Assembly (NCBI GenBank): GCA_002355455.1
Contig: AP017375.1
Span: 2,046,001 to 2,110,000 of the forward strand
Length of the DNA: 64,000 nt
Source: Stanieria sp. NIES-3757
GTDB taxonomy: Bacteria > Cyanobacteriota > Cyanobacteriia > Cyanobacteriales > Xenococcaceae
Direction of reading: 5' to 3'
Part shown: one piece after another, positions 39,306-50,462 of the stretch
Layout of the letters: each line of letters begins with the position of its first letter
Numbering within the stretch: the first letter of the stretch is position 1
Notes under the pieces: generated by a model
Seen by the model: the letters and a program-made list of their open reading frames with translations, nothing else
Database searches by the model: none
Told to the model about the DNA's origin: nothing
Translations under genes and position numbers: made by a program

Positions 39306-42020
39306 TCATGAATACTGCTCAATAAATGTTCTTAATTGTTTTAATTGAAATTTTTCTGCAAATTTACGTATCTGTAACACAAAAGGAGTAAATTTTTCGT
39401 CGCTTTTTTCAATACGTTCAATCTCAGTAAGAATATGATTAATTAAACCTTTACGACTAAGATCGAGCAGTAAAGCTAAATCCTCAGCAGAAGGTGGCAC
39501 AATATCAGCCGTATTCAAACTGACGGTACTTGTTTGCTCAGATGTTTCAATTAATTTAGTCTTTTCGTAAATCCACTCTAGTTCTAGATGCTTTTGTAAC
39601 GAAGCCAATAAATTTTCAGTTTGAATAGGTTTAGGTAAAAAGTCATTGGCACCAGCATTTAAACTTTTTTGCCTGTCACTTTCAAAGACACTAGCAGAAG
39701 ACACAATAACTACTACATTTTGTCCTTGGGGAGAAGAGCGTATTTGGAAAAGCATTTCGTACCCATCCAGAATTGGCATAGATATATCAGTAATGATTAA
39801 ATCCGGTTGGTACTGAGCAAATTTATTTAAACCATCCTGACCATTTTCCGCTTCTAGAACCTCAAAACCAAGTGGTTCAAGTAAATTTATAACTACAGAA
39901 CGATTTTCCCAGCGATCGTCTACTATCAAAATTTTCCGTTTTTGATGAAGTGTACAAGCTGAAAATTCGATGTCGGAAATTTCCTCTGACACACAATCTG
40001 CCTGGGAAGAAGTTAGCTCGCGAAAAGAAGTCTTAGTTTTAAAACCGACAATAATACCTTCGGAGACTAATTTAGCAGATTTGCTCCAACTGGTAGTTTC
40101 TGGTAAGTCAACCTCAAAACAAAAGGTACTACCTTTTCCTAATTCACTTTCGACTTGAATAGTGCTGCCCATCATAGCAACAATTTGTTGAGTAATAGCT
40201 AATCCCAATCCCGTACCTTCAGATTGTTTTTCTACACTTCCTACCTGTTCAAAAGGCAAAAAGATTTTACTTAAATGTTCTGGGCTGATACCAATTCCAC
40301 TATCTTCTATTTGAAAGCGAAGATTATAAAGAGATTGGTTTTCCTCATTACTTTCAACTTTCTGAGACTGAACTAAAAAAGTTACTGTGCCTTCGTCAGT
40401 AAATTTGATTGCATTGCTCAGTAAATTAATTAGAACTTGACGTAATCGTTTATCATCAGTCTGAACACCAACAGGTAATTGACCTTCTTCTTGATAAACA
40501 AAAGCAATACCTTTTTGGTCGGCTTTAATACGACAAATTTCGACCACTCCCTGAATAAAAGAGGGAAAATGAAACTCTGCCAAATGTAGTTCCATTTTGC
40601 GAGCTTCAATCTTGGAGAGATCCAGAACATCATTGATTAAAGTTAGAAGATGAGAACCACACTGACTAATAATATCAACTCCTTTTTTCTCTTTTTCGGA
40701 CAGAGTCCTTGATTGTCGCAGAACTTGGGCATAGCCTAAAATACCATTAAGAGGAGTTCTCAGTTCGTGACTCATATTGGCTAAGAATTCACTTTTAGCT
40801 TGATTAGCTGTATCTGCTGCTAATTTTGCTTGTTGTAATTCGGCAGTTCTTTCTTCTACTCTTAGTTCTAATTCTTCAAAAGAGGCTTTTAGCTGAGCAG
40901 TCATGCGATTAAAAGAATGTTCTAAAACTTCTATCTCGTCAGCACCGACTAATTGCAATTTTTCATTTTCATTATCTGTCTGTGCTAACTTTTGACATTC
41001 TTTTAATATTGGTTGCAAACGAGAGTTAAGCCTGCGAACAAATAAAAATACTACAAAAGCTAAAATAGCACCTGCCCCTAACGCACCTCCTAATGTAATA
41101 GCAAGTACAGGGAGCAAGACAACTGATTGAGGAACTGCTGCCAACATCAGCCAATTTGTTCCTTCAATATGTTGATAAGCCCAATATTTACCCTCTAACG
41201 CAAAGAGTCCAGACTCACTTTTTCCAATTTTTTCCCATACAGTTTTTAGTTCCGGAATATCTTTATAGGTTGCCAAATTCTTAGCTTTTTGTGGATCTGG
41301 AGGGTATGCAAGTACATTACCTTCTTGACTCAAAATACTGAAATATCCATTTCGCCAACTTTTAGGTGCTTTAAGCTCCTCAGTTAAAGCAGTGACACTA
41401 GTATCTAATCCAATCACACTAATTAGTTGATTTTGTTTGTTATAGACTGGTCCTGTAAGGGTAGTTATAGTAATTCCATACCAATTAAATGGCTCTAACC
41501 AAATAGGTTTTCCTGCTTTTACTGGTAATTGATAATATTTAAGCTGAGAATAATCTTCAAGGGCAAAAACATCTACATAACGAATATTATTGTGAGGAAA
41601 TGGTAAGGGTTCACCAACTTGATCCTGAGTTTTTTGATCAACAAAAAAATAAGGCCAATATAATTTGCGTTCTTTGGTCAATTGATAAGGAGCTTGGCCA
41701 AAACCAACACCCATTGTTAAGGGTGAACGAGATTTAAAAAAATGAAAAGCTAATTGTTGATAAGCCTCTAAACTCTCTATTTCTAAACTATTTGTAGTTT
41801 GAAGTATAGCCGTCAAATCCATCATAGATTGTTCGACTCTAGCAAACTGAGCTTCAATTGATTTAGCTTGTGTCCCAAGATTACCTTGAATTTCTTCTTT
41901 GGCTCGACTTTCCAAGATTTGATAAAAAAAGTATGACATTCCACTTAGTCCTACTAAAGCACTAGTTAGGACATAGAAAAAAAGCTTTGAACCTATAGAT
42001 TTGTTTATTATCGTTTTCAT
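39306..42020 (-). CDS. Membrane-bound Cache-domain hybrid histidine kinase
   Basis: 904 residues. TM1 (about 12-32) and TM2 (about 298-325) flank a periplasmic double-Cache-like sensor that could bind a small ligand. Then come HAMP, a coiled coil, HisKA with the acceptor near 416 ([19 protein letters not shown]), HATPase ([23 protein letters not shown]) and a receiver (about 690-815; [13 protein letters not shown]). A C-terminal helical tail of about 80 residues follows. It is the only member of the cluster with an outside sensor and so the likely input. The ligand is unknown. Confidence 0.92.
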   Translation of the reverse strand: MKTIINKSIGSKLFFYVLTSALVGLSGMSYFFYQILESRAKEEIQGNLGTQAKSIEAQFARVEQSMMDLTAILQTTNSLEIESLEAYQQLAFHFFKSRSPLTMGVGFGQAPYQLTKERKLYWPYFFVDQKTQDQVGEPLPFPHNNIRYVDVFALEDYSQLKYYQLPVKAGKPIWLEPFNWYGITITTLTGPVYNKQNQLISVIGLDTSVTALTEELKAPKSWRNGYFSILSQEGNVLAYPPDPQKAKNLATYKDIPELKTVWEKIGKSESGLFALEGKYWAYQHIEGTNWLMLAAVPQSVVLLPVLAITLGGALGAGAILAFVVFLFVRRLNSRLQPILKECQKLAQTDNENEKLQLVGADEIEVLEHSFNRMTAQLKASFEELELRVEERTAELQQAKLAADTANQAKSEFLANMSHELRTPLNGILGYAQVLRQSRTLSEKEKKGVDIISQCGSHLLTLINDVLDLSKIEARKMELHLAEFHFPSFIQGVVEICRIKADQKGIAFVYQEEGQLPVGVQTDDKRLRQVLINLLSNAIKFTDEGTVTFLVQSQKVESNEENQSLYNLRFQIEDSGIGISPEHLSKIFLPFEQVGSVEKQSEGTGLGLAITQQIVAMMGSTIQVESELGKGSTFCFEVDLPETTSWSKSAKLVSEGIIVGFKTKTSFRELTSSQADCVSEEISDIEFSACTLHQKRKILIVDDRWENRSVVINLLEPLGFEVLEAENGQDGLNKFAQYQPDLIITDISMPILDGYEMLFQIRSSPQGQNVVVIVSSASVFESDRQKSLNAGANDFLPKPIQTENLLASLQKHLELEWIYEKTKLIETSEQTSTVSLNTADIVPPSAEDLALLLDLSRKGLINHILTEIERIEKSDEKFTPFVLQIRKFAEKFQLKQLRTFIEQYS

Positions 42021-42199
42021 AATCTATCAAGAAAATTCTCTTTCTGTTGATTAACCTTGTTGCTCTTATCTATAGTTCCCAAACAACAAAAAAAAATCAA
42101 ATGTAATTATTTAAAGGAAAAATTTTCACTTTCTTTTTATCTATTCAATAAATTTATATAATTATTCAGTTTTTTAAGATTTAACATTTGATTGACTAC

Positions 42200-45100
42200 T
42201 TAAGCTTGTTTAGCAATCACAGATATATTAGTTAAGTAAATATCTTCATCGTGACAATTAGTTGTGTTATGTTTACGCTCATTCTTGTTTACAAAAGCTT
42301 TGGAGGTAGTTTTTTCAATTGCTAATTTCATTTCTTGAGCGTATCCAAAAGTAGTTGATAAAAAACCACTACTTATAAAGTATGAAAAATAAGTTTTTAA
42401 AAGATTAGTATCAGCAAATGGACAAACAATAGAAGTATTATTAAGTGCAGTGAGAGTGTTATAGCTGTCAAAAGCTCTTGCTGTTGAAAGGAAGATTTCT
42501 AGATAAGTCATCTGATTGTCAGACTTTTCCGTAAAAAGCGATCGCATTGGCATAAGGGCATTATCTGTATCGCTACTTAAATTGATTAGTTTAGCTTGCC
42601 AATCTTCATGAGGAAGTAGTTGAATGTTGTAACCCAAATCTGTGATTTGCTTAATTAGTTTTTTCCAAGGCAAAGGCTTAGGATTAACAATATGAAAAGC
42701 TTGACCCAGAGATTTTGGCTGTCTCGACAAGTGAACAATTGCTTTGCTAGCGTAATCTATTGGAATGAGATTAACCCAGAGATTTAAATCGGGGGCAGAC
42801 TCTAGCTGAATAATTCCTTTAATAATTCTGCACATCAAATCATTGATATGGGATGCACCAGTTTGACTATGACCACTCAACATTCCAGGTCTGTAAATAC
42901 AAGTGGGTATTCCTCTAGAACGAGCAGCAATAATAAGTTGTTCTGCAACCCATTTAGATTGACTATAGCCGTCTTTTATATCTTGCCCAGAATCAAGCTG
43001 TTCATATTCTTTAACTACTTTCTGACCAAAATTAGTCAGAGGTTTAAGTACATCGATTGTAGAAATGTAATGAACAGGAGTAACTTTGCCTAGACTAGCT
43101 AATCGTAAAACTTCTTGAGTTCCCAGTACATTAATGGATTTTAGGTAAGCATAGGAATAGACTAAATTGACAAACGCACCAGCATGATAAATTAGATCGA
43201 GTTTACTAGCCAATGTTTGAAATTGTTCTTCAGTTAATCCTAAAAGAGGTTGCGATAAATCTCCAATAACAGGGATAATTCTCGAAGCTAGATCATGATA
43301 ATGATTCCAAAGTAAATAACGTTCTAGATTAGCTTGGATTTTTTGTCTTCCTTCCTCAAAATTTGAGGCACGCACTAAACAGTAAATATTAGCTGAAGTT
43401 TCTTTAAGAAGTTCATCTAGTAAGAAAGCACCAAGGAAACCAGTTGCCCCAGTCAAAAAGATATGTTCTGGTTCACAAGTAGATTCAGTAAAAGGTATTT
43501 CGGGTTGAATTGTTGAGTCTAACGTAGTTTCAGCTTGCCAATCAATCTCATCTTTTTGTTGAATGGGAAAAGCAGAACCAGAATTGTGAACAAAATTTAT
43601 TCCTTCGATTAGTCCAATAATAGTTGGATCTTTTAGCAAATAAAAAATAGGTAAGGCAACATCAATTACTTCTTCTGCTTGAGCCAGCATTTGAGTAGCT
43701 AAAAGAGAATGTCCTCCCAGTTCAAAAAAGTTGTCTTGAACGCCAATTTGGTCAATTTCTAAAATCTCAGACCAAATTTCAGCAAGCTGTTCTTCTAAAG
43801 GAGTTGAGGGAGCAATATAGTCTTCATTCAAAACTGGTCGTTCTTTTTTGGGTTCTGGTAAGGCGCGACGGTCAATTTTTCCATTAGGTGTTAAGGGTAA
43901 ACTTTCCATCACTACAAATGCAGAAGGAATCATATACTTAGGTAACTTATCCTTCAAAAATGCTCGGAGTTTTGGAATTAAAGTATTTTTTTTCCGAACA
44001 GGATTATTTGCGTAAGCATCCCAAGGTTTTAACTCTAATGGTTGTTCTGGTAGAGCTAAAATATTTTGTTGAGCTTGTGATTGAGGTTGCAAGATTACAT
44101 CGTATTTTCCAACTGCGTATGATTCTGTCCAAGTAATATAAACTTGATAAGGAAACTTTTCCGACAAACTCCAAAATTGTTCGGGATGAATTCCCGTTGA
44201 TTGAGACAATTCGTGGATGCGGTGTTTTAGTTTTTCTACGGTTTCTGGTTTGTTATTACTAACCAGTATTTCTATTCCTTTGACCTCAGTAATAATTCTT
44301 GCATCAAGGATATTGGTAATTCTGAGAGTTTCTAGCTTATTTTCTTGTAGCAATTGATAAATTTTGGGAATTGATAGCTGTTGTTGTTCCCAATCAAAAC
44401 ATAAAGGTTCACTAATTGTTTCTATTTTAGTTTCAACGTGCAATATTACATCAGAACGAAATCTAATTAATTCGTTTTGAGTATGACCACGCTTCAGTAA
44501 AGTTTCAACCTGACTAATTTGAGGAAGATAATGTTTTAAAACATGGAAAAAGTCAGGATGAATAACAAGTTCTTTATCTTGAGCGATTCTTGTCTGGATA
44601 CGTTGTTTGAGTTGGTCACAAGGAAGAAAATCAGGAACTTGAGCAAGTTGAACTCCGGTATGAAAAGCTTCTAGGAGGGGTAAGCTACGAACGTCACCGA
44701 TAAAAATTCGACCTCCTGGTTTGACCAATTTAACAACCTTTTCTAAAACTTGAACTAAATAATTGATGTTTGGGAAGTACTGAATAACCGAGTTAATAAT
44801 AATAGTATCAAAAGATTTTGGTTCAAATTCTTCTAGATCATGGGCTGGTTTAGCTATTACATCAACATGATCGAGATTTTCTTTGCTTAATCTTTGCTCA
44901 ATATGATTAATAGCTTCGGCGGATAAATCTATACCAGAATAATGGGTGCAGTGAGGTGCAAGACGAAATAACAGTAGCCCCATACCACAACCAATTTCTA
45001 ATACTGTTTGAGGATGCAAAGAGAGAATTCTCTCAATAGTACAATCAACCCATTCATGAACTTCTTCGCCTGACATGAGCGAACCTGTAAAACTATCATT

Positions 45101-46606
45101 CCAACCAGTGAAATCAAATGTAGGATCGCAACTATCGGAAGACTGACTGTAAGTGTCATTCCATACTTTTATCCATTGTTCAATATCAAATTCAGTTGTT
45201 AATGTAGATAATTGTGTATCGTTGTTTTCAGCTTTCGGCACAATGTAAGCAACTAAGCTTTTGCTTTCAGACACATCTTCTTTGGCAATTACTACAGTTT
45301 CTCGAACCGCTGGATGTTGACTAAGAACTTCTTCAATTTCTCCCAATTCAATACGATAACCACGAACTTTGACTTGATTATCAATTCGTCCTAAAAATTC
45401 AATAGTACCATCTGGTAAATATCGACCTAAATCCCCAGTTCGATATAGACGTTTACTTGGTTGTTGACTAAAAGAGTCTTCAACAAATCTTTCGCTGTTT
45501 AATTCTGGACGATTAAGATAACCTCGCGCAACCCCATCACCACCTATATATATTTCTCCTGGTAAATCCTTAGAGACTGCTTTTAAAGGATCATTTTTTC
45601 GACGTGCTGGATATTCTAGTAAGTAAATTTGTGTGTTAGCGATAGGATAACCTAATGAAATAGGACTTGTTCCCCACTCCACTTTATGAATCATAGACCA
45701 AACAGTAGTTTCAGTTGGTCCATACATATGCCATAAAGACTCACCCTTTTCTAGTAATTGATTGGCTAATGTTCTTGTCAATGCTTCCCCACCACAAAGC
45801 ATTTTTAGCTTTTTATTACCTTGCCATCCTGCTGAAAGAATTAGTCTCCAAGTAGCTGGTGTAGCTTGTACGAATGTTACATCTGGTTGAGATAAAGCCT
45901 GTGCAAGTTCCTTTGGTTCTGATGAAACTTCTGTCCTAATTAACTTAATTCGCGCACCTACTATCAAAGGTAAATACCAATCTGGAACCGACAAATCAAA
46001 AGAAAATGTTGTAATTGCTAAAAGTGTATCTTTTTCATTAATTCCAGGCTCTTGTTGCATTGAAAGCAATAGATTAACAACAGAACCATGTTGAATTTGG
46101 ACACCTTTTGGTTTGCCAGTTGAGCCTGAAGTATAGATAATATAAGCTAAATTATTTGAATATACTTTACTGTTGCAATTTTCCTGACTTTGATGAGCAA
46201 TTTTTTCCCAGTCTTTATCTATACAAATAACTTGAGCAGAATGTTGCGGTAGTTGCTCTAGTAAATTTTGTTGAGTTAAAAGTACTGGTAGTTCAGAATC
46301 TTCTAACATAAAAGCTATACGATCGCTTGGATAAGCAGGATCGAGAGGGACATAAGCACCACCAGCTTTGAGAATGGCTAGAAGTCCAATGATCATCTCA
46401 AGCGATCGCTCTAGACAAATACCAACTAAAGTTTCTGGTTTAACACCTAAATCTTTCAGATAATGTGCTAATTGATTAGCTTTTTCGTTGAGTTCTCGGT
46501 AAGATAGTCGTTGATTTTCAAAGATAACTGCTGTAGCATCAGGAGTTTTTGCAACTTGAGCTTCTACTAACTGATGAATGCACATATCTTTAACTACTTC
46601 AAACAT
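42200..46606 (-). CDS. Single-module NRPS: adenylation with inserted methyltransferase, carrier protein, thioester reductase
   Basis: 1468 residues. It begins directly in the linker before an adenylation domain (CIHQLVEAQVAKTPDA), with no condensation domain. A-domain core motifs are intact: LAYIIYTSGSTGKPKG, MYGPTETTVWS, GEIYIGGDGVARGYLNRPE, YRTGDLGRY and KVRGYRIELGEIE. A SAM methyltransferase (VLEIGCGMGLLLFRL, near 538) is inserted after A8, and the A domain resumes to PNGKIDRRALPEP. A carrier domain has its phosphopantetheine serine at about 968 (LGGHSLLA). A reductase starts at about 1045 (IFLTGATGFLGAFLLDELL) and has the SDR tyrosine in YSQSKWVAEQ. The expected product is a methylated amino aldehyde or alcohol. 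My reading of the pocket (D, L, P, T, L, G, M, V, W) assigns no amino acid. Confidence 0.92.
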   Translation of the reverse strand: MFEVVKDMCIHQLVEAQVAKTPDATAVIFENQRLSYRELNEKANQLAHYLKDLGVKPETLVGICLERSLEMIIGLLAILKAGGAYVPLDPAYPSDRIAFMLEDSELPVLLTQQNLLEQLPQHSAQVICIDKDWEKIAHQSQENCNSKVYSNNLAYIIYTSGSTGKPKGVQIQHGSVVNLLLSMQQEPGINEKDTLLAITTFSFDLSVPDWYLPLIVGARIKLIRTEVSSEPKELAQALSQPDVTFVQATPATWRLILSAGWQGNKKLKMLCGGEALTRTLANQLLEKGESLWHMYGPTETTVWSMIHKVEWGTSPISLGYPIANTQIYLLEYPARRKNDPLKAVSKDLPGEIYIGGDGVARGYLNRPELNSERFVEDSFSQQPSKRLYRTGDLGRYLPDGTIEFLGRIDNQVKVRGYRIELGEIEEVLSQHPAVRETVVIAKEDVSESKSLVAYIVPKAENNDTQLSTLTTEFDIEQWIKVWNDTYSQSSDSCDPTFDFTGWNDSFTGSLMSGEEVHEWVDCTIERILSLHPQTVLEIGCGMGLLLFRLAPHCTHYSGIDLSAEAINHIEQRLSKENLDHVDVIAKPAHDLEEFEPKSFDTIIINSVIQYFPNINYLVQVLEKVVKLVKPGGRIFIGDVRSLPLLEAFHTGVQLAQVPDFLPCDQLKQRIQTRIAQDKELVIHPDFFHVLKHYLPQISQVETLLKRGHTQNELIRFRSDVILHVETKIETISEPLCFDWEQQQLSIPKIYQLLQENKLETLRITNILDARIITEVKGIEILVSNNKPETVEKLKHRIHELSQSTGIHPEQFWSLSEKFPYQVYITWTESYAVGKYDVILQPQSQAQQNILALPEQPLELKPWDAYANNPVRKKNTLIPKLRAFLKDKLPKYMIPSAFVVMESLPLTPNGKIDRRALPEPKKERPVLNEDYIAPSTPLEEQLAEIWSEILEIDQIGVQDNFFELGGHSLLATQMLAQAEEVIDVALPIFYLLKDPTIIGLIEGINFVHNSGSAFPIQQKDEIDWQAETTLDSTIQPEIPFTESTCEPEHIFLTGATGFLGAFLLDELLKETSANIYCLVRASNFEEGRQKIQANLERYLLWNHYHDLASRIIPVIGDLSQPLLGLTEEQFQTLASKLDLIYHAGAFVNLVYSYAYLKSINVLGTQEVLRLASLGKVTPVHYISTIDVLKPLTNFGQKVVKEYEQLDSGQDIKDGYSQSKWVAEQLIIAARSRGIPTCIYRPGMLSGHSQTGASHINDLMCRIIKGIIQLESAPDLNLWVNLIPIDYASKAIVHLSRQPKSLGQAFHIVNPKPLPWKKLIKQITDLGYNIQLLPHEDWQAKLINLSSDTDNALMPMRSLFTEKSDNQMTYLEIFLSTARAFDSYNTLTALNNTSIVCPFADTNLLKTYFSYFISSGFLSTTFGYAQEMKLAIEKTTSKAFVNKNERKHNTTNCHDEDIYLTNISVIAKQA

Positions 46607-47272
46607 TAATTTTTCCTAGAATTATTTATTGAAATCAAACAGGAGAAAAAAAATTTTTAATAGGACTCGTTAAGAGTCAATAAATAAAAATAATAATTAT
46701 TCAAGTGATTGATTAAAAAACATTTCTAATTAATCGAACCTTGATTAATTATCAATTTTCAACGTTTATTATTTCAATAAATGTGATCAATTAAGGTGGT
46801 TTGGAGTGAGTTATCTCATGTACAAATTAATGCTTTTATGCTAAATGGCAACTATCTTTTATGAGCTTAAAAAAAGCTTAATTTAGTTGAAGCGAATTTT
46901 TGCTGAAATACTGATATTGAGAATTATTTTAATAAAAAATTAATAAAGCGTCAATATTAATTTCTAATGATTGATTGAAGAAAAGTTAGATTTAAAGAGT
47001 CTCGGCCGTTCCAAAATAGTAATTTCTTTTAATTAGTAAGTTATAATTTTCCTGAAATTTACTGAATAAAATCTAAAAATTATCATTAAATTAGTTAAAA
47101 TATAATAAATTTACTTATATGAAAGCTTAAAATTTGTTGGACTTAATTTTATTTTTATAAAAAAATGCTTCAGTCAAATTCAGTTCAAAGTTTTACATTA
47201 TTGACTCCAAGTCAGTGTAAATTTTTGAACTGCTTTGATCAGACTAAGATTAAAAAACGAAAATAGGTTTAT
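46607..47272. other. Long AT-rich intergenic region upstream of the NRPS gene
   Basis: 666 bases between the SDR stop and the NRPS start on the minus strand. It is full of TAATTA/AATAAA text and has no credible gene on either strand. It presumably contains the NRPS promoter. The gap makes a shared transcript with the SDR gene uncertain. Confidence 0.45.
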
Positions 47273-48031
47273 TTAAAGCTTCGCTGTTAGACCGCCATCA
47301 ACAACAAGATTATGTCCTGTAATATAAGAAGCTTCTTCAGAAGCAAGAAACAAAACTGTATGAGCGATTTCTGCTGGAGTACCTTGACGTGCTAGAGGAA
47401 TAACTTCTCCTAAGGAAGATTCATCTAATGGGGTTAATTCATAAATAGGATCGTTGAAAGGAGTATCGATCCAACCAGGACAAACGCTATTGACTCGAAT
47501 CCCATATTTGGCATACTCAACAGCTAATTGTCTAGTCAAATTCACCAATCCTCCTTTAGCTGTGTCATAAGCCATCAAATCTGGCTCACCCATCAATCCA
47601 GACACAGAAGAAGTAATAATTATGGTACTATTTTGATTTTGCTGTAATTGAGGAATACCATATTTAACGCAGAGATAAGTTCCAGTAAGATTGACGGCAA
47701 GAGTTTTGTACCAATGTTCATCGGATGGGGTGTCAGCAGAACCTATCATTAAGACACCAGCATTACAATGCAAAATATTTAGATAACCGTAGATATCAAT
47801 GGTTTTCTCAAACAGTGCTTGTACTTGCCCTGCATTAGAAATATCTGTAGGAATTGCGATCGCGTCTCCACCAGCTTCACGGATGCTAGCTGCGGTTTGT
47901 TCGGCTTCTGTTGCTCGAATATCAGCAATAACAACTTTAGCTCCTTCTTGAGTAAATAGTTTTGCTGTGGCTGCGCCTATTCCTGAAGCTGCACCTGTAA
48001 TTACTGCTACTTTATTTTCTAATCTTTTCAT
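47273..48031 (-). CDS. Classical short-chain dehydrogenase/reductase
   Basis: 252 residues. The cofactor motif TGAASGIGAATA, the acidic residue in VVIADIR (suggesting NAD rather than NADP), CNAG, the catalytic Ser in ITSSVSG, YDTAKGG with the Tyr and Lys, and the C-terminal ITGHNLVVDGG are all present. The substrate is unknown. Its place upstream of the NRPS on the same strand makes it a candidate tailoring enzyme, but it could equally be independent. Confidence 0.9.
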   Translation of the reverse strand: MKRLENKVAVITGAASGIGAATAKLFTQEGAKVVIADIRATEAEQTAASIREAGGDAIAIPTDISNAGQVQALFEKTIDIYGYLNILHCNAGVLMIGSADTPSDEHWYKTLAVNLTGTYLCVKYGIPQLQQNQNSTIIITSSVSGLMGEPDLMAYDTAKGGLVNLTRQLAVEYAKYGIRVNSVCPGWIDTPFNDPIYELTPLDESSLGEVIPLARQGTPAEIAHTVLFLASEEASYITGHNLVVDGGLTAKL

Positions 48032-48114
48032 GAAGAAGTTTTCCTTATAAGTAATTGCACAAAAGACAAACAGGGAATGGGGAAAAGAGAACAGGAAACA
48101 ACAGATGTTTCTTC

Positions 48115-48142
48115 GTAGAGACGGTGGTTTAATCGCCTTTAC
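48115..48142. repeat. Degenerate GTAGAGACG-type palindrome
   Basis: GTAGAGACG ... CGCCTTTAC with a ten-base spacer lies between the porin and SDR genes. It looks like a diverged copy of the repeat at 27900-27927. It may act as the porin-gene transcript end. Confidence 0.4.
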
Positions 48143-48157
48143 AAAATTTGAATATCA

Positions 48158-49855
48158 CTAGAACGTAAAAGTAGAACGAAGTGTACCGATTACGAGATCG
48201 TCATTGTCTTGATTATGATTCGGTGCTGTAATCCAAATGACTCCAGGAGTAATCGCAATATTATCTGTAAGTTGATATTGATAGAAAGCTTCTACGTGTA
48301 GAGAAGTATCTCGATCTGTATTATCAAGTCCTACTAATTGAACACTAGAATCAGTTACTTTGGGTTCCATGCCAACCACAACACCGCCCAAATTACCTTG
48401 TTTACCAAGATCGGGGAAAGCTAGAGTAACAGCCCAGTTCCAAATATCAAGATTACCACGGTCAATGGTACCGTTGAGAGTTGAAAGAGTAAGAGTATTG
48501 GTATAACCACCCCAACCGCTAAGAATAAAGCGATCGCTGAGTTGCCAAGAAGCCTGTACACCATAGGAATTACTAACAGTAGGTACTGCTTCCCCAAATT
48601 CTGTTTCGGTAAAAGTACGGAAATTAGCTAAATTGCTACCTGCAAAAGTATCGCTAGCATTATAAGCATGAACATAGGTTAAACCTAACTTGAAACTATC
48701 ACTAGGCTTGAACACTACTTGTCCTAAAGCCGAATAGGGCCCATTTAACAAACCGCTTCCTTCTAACGGATCGCTAGCTGCACCAGCTAAATAACCTAAA
48801 CTAACTTCAAAGTTATCTCCTAAATTAGTTCTAGTACCGATACCTGCACCAGCAACTTGATTATAAATCGGGTTACGATTGCCAAAGTAAGAGATTGCTC
48901 CGCTACCGCTATCGTTGTAACTATCTAGAGGATTGATCGTATCAGCAAAATCATATGCAAAACCACCCAAACCCTCAACTACAACTTGGGTGCGATCGCC
49001 AAGAGGAAAATAATAGGATGCAGTAATTAATCTAAAATCGTTGTCGACATCTTCGCTAAAACCGATTTGTCCTTCAAAAGTATTAGTAACATCGCTAAAG
49101 AAAGGAAAATTACCAGTTGAGAAGAAAGTCAGTAGTAAATCTTCACCTGTAAAGCTAGTATTAAATGCTAACCGAGCGCGATCTCCTAAGACGGGAATGC
49201 GATCTACTTCATTACCATTGGCATCATCACCAGTAAAGATACTCGCTAAACTAAAAATTACTTCTCCAGATAATTTAGTAGTGGTCGAAAACTGATGATC
49301 TTCTAAAAAAGCGGTACGTTGTTCTAATTGATCTACTCTACCGTTGAGAGTGGTTAATTCGCTTTGAAATTCTTCTGTAAGTCTTTGCAGCTTATCCAAA
49401 TCTTCTCGTGTTACCGCTTCGGAAGCAGCAATTAATCTTTCCATTTGGTTTAAACAAGCATTTAAACCAGCAGCAAATTCATAACGAGAAAGAGCGCGAT
49501 CGCCACGAAAAGTTTGATTAGGATAACCAACAATACAACCATAGCGTTCTACTAAAGAGCGTAACGCTTCATAAGCCCAATCGCTAGGAGAAACATCTCT
49601 TAATTGAGAGACGTTACTTACCTGTGAGACGGATTGATTTTGATTGTAGCGATCTATTTGTTGGAGTACATTTTCATGAGTGGTTACCGATTTGGTTATC
49701 TGAGATTGATTCTTATTTTGAATTTCAATGGCACTAGCATTTCCTCCTTGGAATAGAAGTAAAACTGTTCCCAAAAAGAGAATGGTAGTTGATTGTAATT
49801 GCCATCGTTTCTGATTTTTGACATTCTGAACTGTAACAAACTGGTTGATTTTCAT
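48158..49855 (-). CDS. Outer-membrane porin with SLH domain (OprB type)
   Basis: About 565 residues from the ATG at 49855, preceded by GAGGAG; a TTG at 49867 is less likely. A signal peptide ends near NASA. The SLH domain (about 85-150: VSQLRDVSPSDWAYEALRSL, YPNQTFRGDRALSRYEFAAG) anchors to peptidoglycan-linked pyruvylated polymer. A coiled coil (LDKLQRLTEEFQSEL, NGRVDQLEQR) follows, then an OprB-like beta barrel to the terminal aromatic RSTFTF. Cyanobacterial members pass small solutes and inorganic ions, and some are linked to iron uptake. A standalone gene. Confidence 0.93.
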   Translation of the reverse strand: MKINQFVTVQNVKNQKRWQLQSTTILFLGTVLLLFQGGNASAIEIQNKNQSQITKSVTTHENVLQQIDRYNQNQSVSQVSNVSQLRDVSPSDWAYEALRSLVERYGCIVGYPNQTFRGDRALSRYEFAAGLNACLNQMERLIAASEAVTREDLDKLQRLTEEFQSELTTLNGRVDQLEQRTAFLEDHQFSTTTKLSGEVIFSLASIFTGDDANGNEVDRIPVLGDRARLAFNTSFTGEDLLLTFFSTGNFPFFSDVTNTFEGQIGFSEDVDNDFRLITASYYFPLGDRTQVVVEGLGGFAYDFADTINPLDSYNDSGSGAISYFGNRNPIYNQVAGAGIGTRTNLGDNFEVSLGYLAGAASDPLEGSGLLNGPYSALGQVVFKPSDSFKLGLTYVHAYNASDTFAGSNLANFRTFTETEFGEAVPTVSNSYGVQASWQLSDRFILSGWGGYTNTLTLSTLNGTIDRGNLDIWNWAVTLAFPDLGKQGNLGGVVVGMEPKVTDSSVQLVGLDNTDRDTSLHVEAFYQYQLTDNIAITPGVIWITAPNHNQDNDDLVIGTLRSTFTF

Positions 49856-50036
49856 TTCACTCCTCAATCTAGCTAATCAAAAGCTAGTCAAACCCAGTTG
49901 TATAGTTCCCACTCAATCAGTAGAAGTAACAGTTTTTAGTTACAAAATCTAAAGTTTGTTTTTATTTCAACAATTTTGTCAGTATTAGTTTGGGTATGTA
50001 TTTTAAAACAATGACAGAGATTATCCGTAATCCTGT

Positions 50037-50462
50037 TTAAGATTTTGCTGAAGAAGAATAAAATGTTAAGTGATTTTCTTCGGGATTAAGGCTTTGATAA
50101 ATAAACTCTTGACAACGATTTTGTTCATTGGCAACTAATACTTTTGCTTGATGTCCGTCTCGCATCACTTCTTCGCGATCGCGTTCTTCATAAGCAATAA
50201 TAATTAGAATATCTCCTGGTTGACATAATAAAGCTGCGCCACCATTTGGGCAAATTTCCCCTGTATCGGCTTTACCAGGGATGGCATAAGTAGACCAACG
50301 TTTGCCATTATTGAGATTAATTACATCAACTTCTTCTAAAGGTAAAATGCCTACTTTGTCCATCAAATCTTGGTCAATAGTAATACTTCCAACATAATTG
50401 ACATTTGCTTCGGTTACCCTCACACGATGAAGTTTAGCGTGCATTAATCTGATTGTTGCCAT
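50037..50462 (-). CDS. panD: Aspartate 1-decarboxylase
   Basis: 141 residues. This pyruvoyl enzyme makes beta-alanine for pantothenate and coenzyme A. The self-cleavage site Gly-Ser is in [12 protein letters not shown] (about residues 25-26), and other family motifs are [29 protein letters not shown] and [11 protein letters not shown]. The C-terminal 15 residues exceed the E. coli length, as is usual in cyanobacteria. Coenzyme A would also supply the phosphopantetheine arm for the NRPS, but that is a general link only. Confidence 0.96.
   Translation of the reverse strand: MATIRLMHAKLHRVRVTEANVNYVGSITIDQDLMDKVGILPLEEVDVINLNNGKRWSTYAIPGKADTGEICPNGGAALLCQPGDILIIIAYEERDREEVMRDGHQAKVLVANEQNRCQEFIYQSLNPEENHLTFYSSSAKS

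Noticed and set aside
46607-47272. Hidden small genes or a missing condensation domain before the NRPS
   Set aside because: No frame in this interval encodes condensation-domain motifs; the sequence is AT-rich and stop-dense.
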